A stretch of 14,416 nucleotides of DNA from an uncultured Clostridia bacterium. Lineage in GTDB: Bacteria > Bacillota > Clostridia > Oscillospirales > Acutalibacteraceae. Below the pieces are notes generated by a model that was not told the DNA's origin, ran no database searches, and worked only from the letters and a program-made list of their open reading frames with translations. This document shows, piece by piece, positions 12,651 to 14,416 of this stretch. Position 1 is the first letter of the stretch, and each line of letters opens with the position of its first letter. The position numbers and the translations under genes were made by a program. Where the stretch lies: NCBI GenBank assembly GCA_937897215.1, contig CALCBQ010000104.1:1-14416 (forward strand), in the 5' to 3' direction.

Positions 12651-13676
12651 ATGAGAAATCATTTTGTAGGTAAACCCGTTGACCTTTTAAAGTGCGACGG
12701 TAGTCTTGTTGAACCAGGTTGGTCAACAAAACAGGTGTGGAAATATGACAAAAATGCGATTAAGTCAAATGTTTTCAGAATTAAAGAATGGGACTATTAT
12801 CTTGTTTTAGCACAGGACTTTGGTGTTGCTTTTACAGTATCAGATTTAGGCTTTGCAGGTCTTCATTCTGTGTCATTCCTTGATTTCAAAACTCCTTGTG
12901 AAACAACAAAAAGTGAAATGCCATTTTTCACAATGGGCAAAACAAATATGCCTCCAACAAGTAGCGAGGGCGATGTTCATTTTGAAAATAAAAACCTTAA
13001 ACTTGAATACATAAAAACTGAAGGTCAGCGTAGAATTGTTTGTACATATAAGAATTTCAAAGACGGTAAAGATTTTAAGTGCGATATTTCACTTGACCAA
13101 CCGGATATGGATTCAATGGTTATTACAATTCCTTGGAAGAAAAATAAGAGATGCTTTTACTACAATCAAAAAATCAATTGTATGAGAGCATCAGGTTGGG
13201 TAACTGTTGGTGATGAAAAATATGAGTTTAATCCTGCAACTGACTTTGGTACACTTGACTGGGGTCGTGGTGTGTGGACTTATGATAATACATGGTTCTG
13301 GGGCTCAGGTAACTGTGATTTAGATGGACATGCATTTGGCTTCAATATTGGTTACGGCTTTGGCGATAACTCAGCCGCAACAGAGAATGTTCTTTTCTAT
13401 GATGGTGTAGCACATAAACTTGATGATATTTATTTCAATATGCCTGAGAATGGTAGTTATACAGACCCTTGGACATTCTCATCATCTGATGGCAGATTTG
13501 AAATGGACTTTATTCCGATTATTGACCGTAGCGCATTTATTGACTTCAAAGCAATCATTTCCGACCAGCATCAGGTGTTTGGTAGAATGAGTGGTAAAGC
13601 TGTTCTTGATGACGGCACAGTCCTTGAAATCAAAGATATGCTTATGTTCGCAGAAAAAGTACATAACAGATATTAA
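12651..13676 (+). CDS. DUF2804 family protein
   Basis: A 341-aa soluble protein without signal peptide or membrane segments. It has the aromatic and glycine-rich pattern of DUF2804, including WKYDKNAI (30-37), a central TDFGTLDWGRGVWTY stretch (197-211) followed by W215 and W217, and NIGYGFGDNSAATENV. Repeated short beta-type strands suggest a lipocalin-like or AttH-like beta barrel, which is inference. The substrate and role are unknown. The start is ATG with AAGGGGAT about 8 nt upstream. No promoter is evident in the 33-nt gap after yhaM, so it is probably co-transcribed with it, which does not by itself show a shared function. Confidence 0.85.
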   Translation: MRNHFVGKPVDLLKCDGSLVEPGWSTKQVWKYDKNAIKSNVFRIKEWDYYLVLAQDFGVAFTVSDLGFAGLHSVSFLDFKTPCETTKSEMPFFTMGKTNMPPTSSEGDVHFENKNLKLEYIKTEGQRRIVCTYKNFKDGKDFKCDISLDQPDMDSMVITIPWKKNKRCFYYNQKINCMRASGWVTVGDEKYEFNPATDFGTLDWGRGVWTYDNTWFWGSGNCDLDGHAFGFNIGYGFGDNSAATENVLFYDGVAHKLDDIYFNMPENGSYTDPWTFSSSDGRFEMDFIPIIDRSAFIDFKAIISDQHQVFGRMSGKAVLDDGTVLEIKDMLMFAEKVHNRY

Positions 13677-13691
13677 TGTAAATATTGGTTT

Positions 13692-13749
13692 GCCTCCTTT
13701 GTCAAAGGGAGGGGGACCGTCGAAGACGGTGGAGGGATTCTTCCACCGT
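13692..13749 (+). repeat. intergenic palindromic repeat element of gut-Clostridia type
   Basis: A GC-richer island in AT-rich spacer contains three successive inverted repeats: CCTCCTTT/AAAGGGAGG (13693-13712, one bulge), ACCGTC/GACGGT (13716-13730) and ACGGTGGA/TCCACCGT (13726-13749). The order GCCTCC, GGGAGG, hairpin, then GGAGGGATT resembles short non-coding repeats I recall as common between genes in gut Ruminococcaceae and relatives. No coding potential or transposase is present. Only one copy lies in this window, so repetition in the genome is inferred from resemblance. Confidence 0.65.
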
Positions 13750-13754
13750 TTTAT
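13726..13754 (+). terminator. probable terminator formed by the third hairpin of the repeat
   Basis: A perfect 8-bp stem ACGGTGGA (13726-13733) / TCCACCGT (13742-13749) with an 8-nt loop is followed by TTTTAT. It is the only terminator-like structure after the DUF2804 gene. The T-tract is short and the stem competes with the preceding hairpin. Confidence 0.55.
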
Positions 13755-13755
13755 A

Positions 13756-13815
13756 TTCCTTAAACAATTCTTAATAATTTAACTTCTTTATTCTTAAAAC
13801 TATTTTTATTACAAT
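13756..13815 (+). promoter_or_regulatory. candidate operator repeats and promoter of the response-regulator gene
   Basis: TTCCTTAA (13756-13763), TTCTTAA (13768-13774) and TTCTTAA (13791-13797) place TTAA cores 11 and 23 nt apart, about one and two helical turns, as in binding sites of PhoB/OmpR-type regulators. A -10-like TACAAT (13810-13815) follows, with only a poor -35 (TTTATT, 13787-13792). The region is AT-rich and may match by chance. Confidence 0.3.
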
Positions 13816-13834
13816 ACCGTTGGAGGTTGAAAGT

Positions 13835-14416
13835 ATGTATAATATTCTTGTTTGTGATGATGAAAAAGATATTGTCAATGCACTTGATATTTATCTTAAA
13901 TCAGAGGGGTACAACACAATTCTTGCCTACAACGGTAATCAAGCAATTGAAAAGGTAAAAACAGAAGATGTTCATTTAGCACTTCTCGATATTATGATGC
14001 CTATTTTAGACGGTATTACTGCTATGGTAAAAATTCGCGAAATTACCAATATTCCCGTTATTCTTTTAACGGCAAAAAGCGAAGATACCGATAAAATTTT
14101 GGGTCTTAATGTTGGTGCAGATGACTATATTACAAAGCCTTTTAATCCGGTTGAAGTTATGGCAAGAGTTAAGTCGCAACTTCGCCGATATATGATGCTT
14201 GGTGGTGGCAAAGTAAATGAGCAGTCAATAGTAATTGGCACATTAGAACTTGACGACACTACTAAAACAGTAACTGTTGACGGCGAAAAGGTATCACTCA
14301 CACCGAAAGAATATGAAATACTGTATTTGTTGATGCAAAATGCAGGTAAAGTCTTTTCTCCAAAAGAAATTTATCTTAAAGTATGGAAAGATAACCCCTA
14401 CGGCGCAGAAAGTACA
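13835..14416 (+). CDS. OmpR/PhoB-family response regulator (3' end outside window)
   Basis: This is the DNA-binding half of a two-component system. The first 194 codons are present and open to the window edge. The receiver domain (about 1-117) has the acidic pocket D8-D9, phospho-acceptor D52 in LLDIMMP, T79 and K101 in DDYITKPF. The linker is followed by the start of a winged-helix domain (from about 130) with SLTPKEYEILYLLMQNAGKVFSPKEIYLKVW, typical of OmpR/PhoB/VanR. About 30-40 residues should be missing. The start is ATG with GGAGGT 7 nt upstream. A histidine kinase would be expected next, beyond the window. The signal sensed cannot be deduced. Confidence 0.94.
   Translation, partial: MYNILVCDDEKDIVNALDIYLKSEGYNTILAYNGNQAIEKVKTEDVHLALLDIMMPILDGITAMVKIREITNIPVILLTAKSEDTDKILGLNVGADDYITKPFNPVEVMARVKSQLRRYMMLGGGKVNEQSIVIGTLELDDTTKTVTVDGEKVSLTPKEYEILYLLMQNAGKVFSPKEIYLKVWKDNPYGAEST

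Overview
This window is chromosomal DNA from a low-GC, endospore-forming member of the Clostridia, most like the gut Ruminococcaceae/Oscillospirales. The evidence is AT-rich sequence with GGAGG-type ribosome binding sites and GTG/TTG starts, sporulation genes (gpr, spoIIP, spoVAE, a SigH-like sigma factor), a TPP riboswitch in front of an ECF-type ThiT, and an intergenic palindromic repeat of a kind I associate with gut Clostridia. No phage, transposase, CRISPR array or obvious defence island is present. The content is mostly housekeeping and sporulation, so the points of interest are RNA elements, tiny membrane proteins and unusual gene arrangements.

Layout, left to right. Positions 1-132 are the 3' end of the RNase P RNA (rnpB). 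Next come a 114-aa membrane protein and the overlapping helicase gene recD2. A consensus sigma-A promoter overlaps the recD2 stop codon and drives a TPP riboswitch, an intrinsic terminator and thiT. A bidirectional terminator at 3571-3600 separates thiT from the convergent comM (minus strand). Divergent from comM is a phosphohexomutase gene (PgcA/PGM2 type), closely followed by a 31-aa membrane peptide and a terminator. A strong extended -10 promoter then drives a SigH-like sigma factor. A possible three-way-junction RNA leads into a double zinc-ribbon protein, and then a solitary spoVAE follows a candidate forespore (sigma-F/G) promoter.

On the minus strand are a 59-aa membrane peptide with a cysteine cluster and rpsT, each with its own sigma-A promoter and terminator. 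Divergent from rpsT is the sporulation pair gpr-spoIIP, with a 41-aa membrane peptide directly behind it. The rpsT/gpr/spoIIP neighbourhood is the one known from Bacillus, without lepA. The final part holds yhaM (OB plus HD exoribonuclease), a DUF2804 gene, a hairpin-rich intergenic repeat that looks able to terminate transcription, and the first 194 codons of an OmpR/PhoB-type response regulator cut by the window edge.

Functionally, gpr (SASP degradation at germination), spoIIP (engulfment hydrolase), spoVAE (DPA channel component) and the SigH-like factor point to an organism that sporulates. RecD2 and ComM relate to DNA repair and recombination. RNase P and YhaM relate to RNA processing, and ThiT to thiamine salvage under TPP control.
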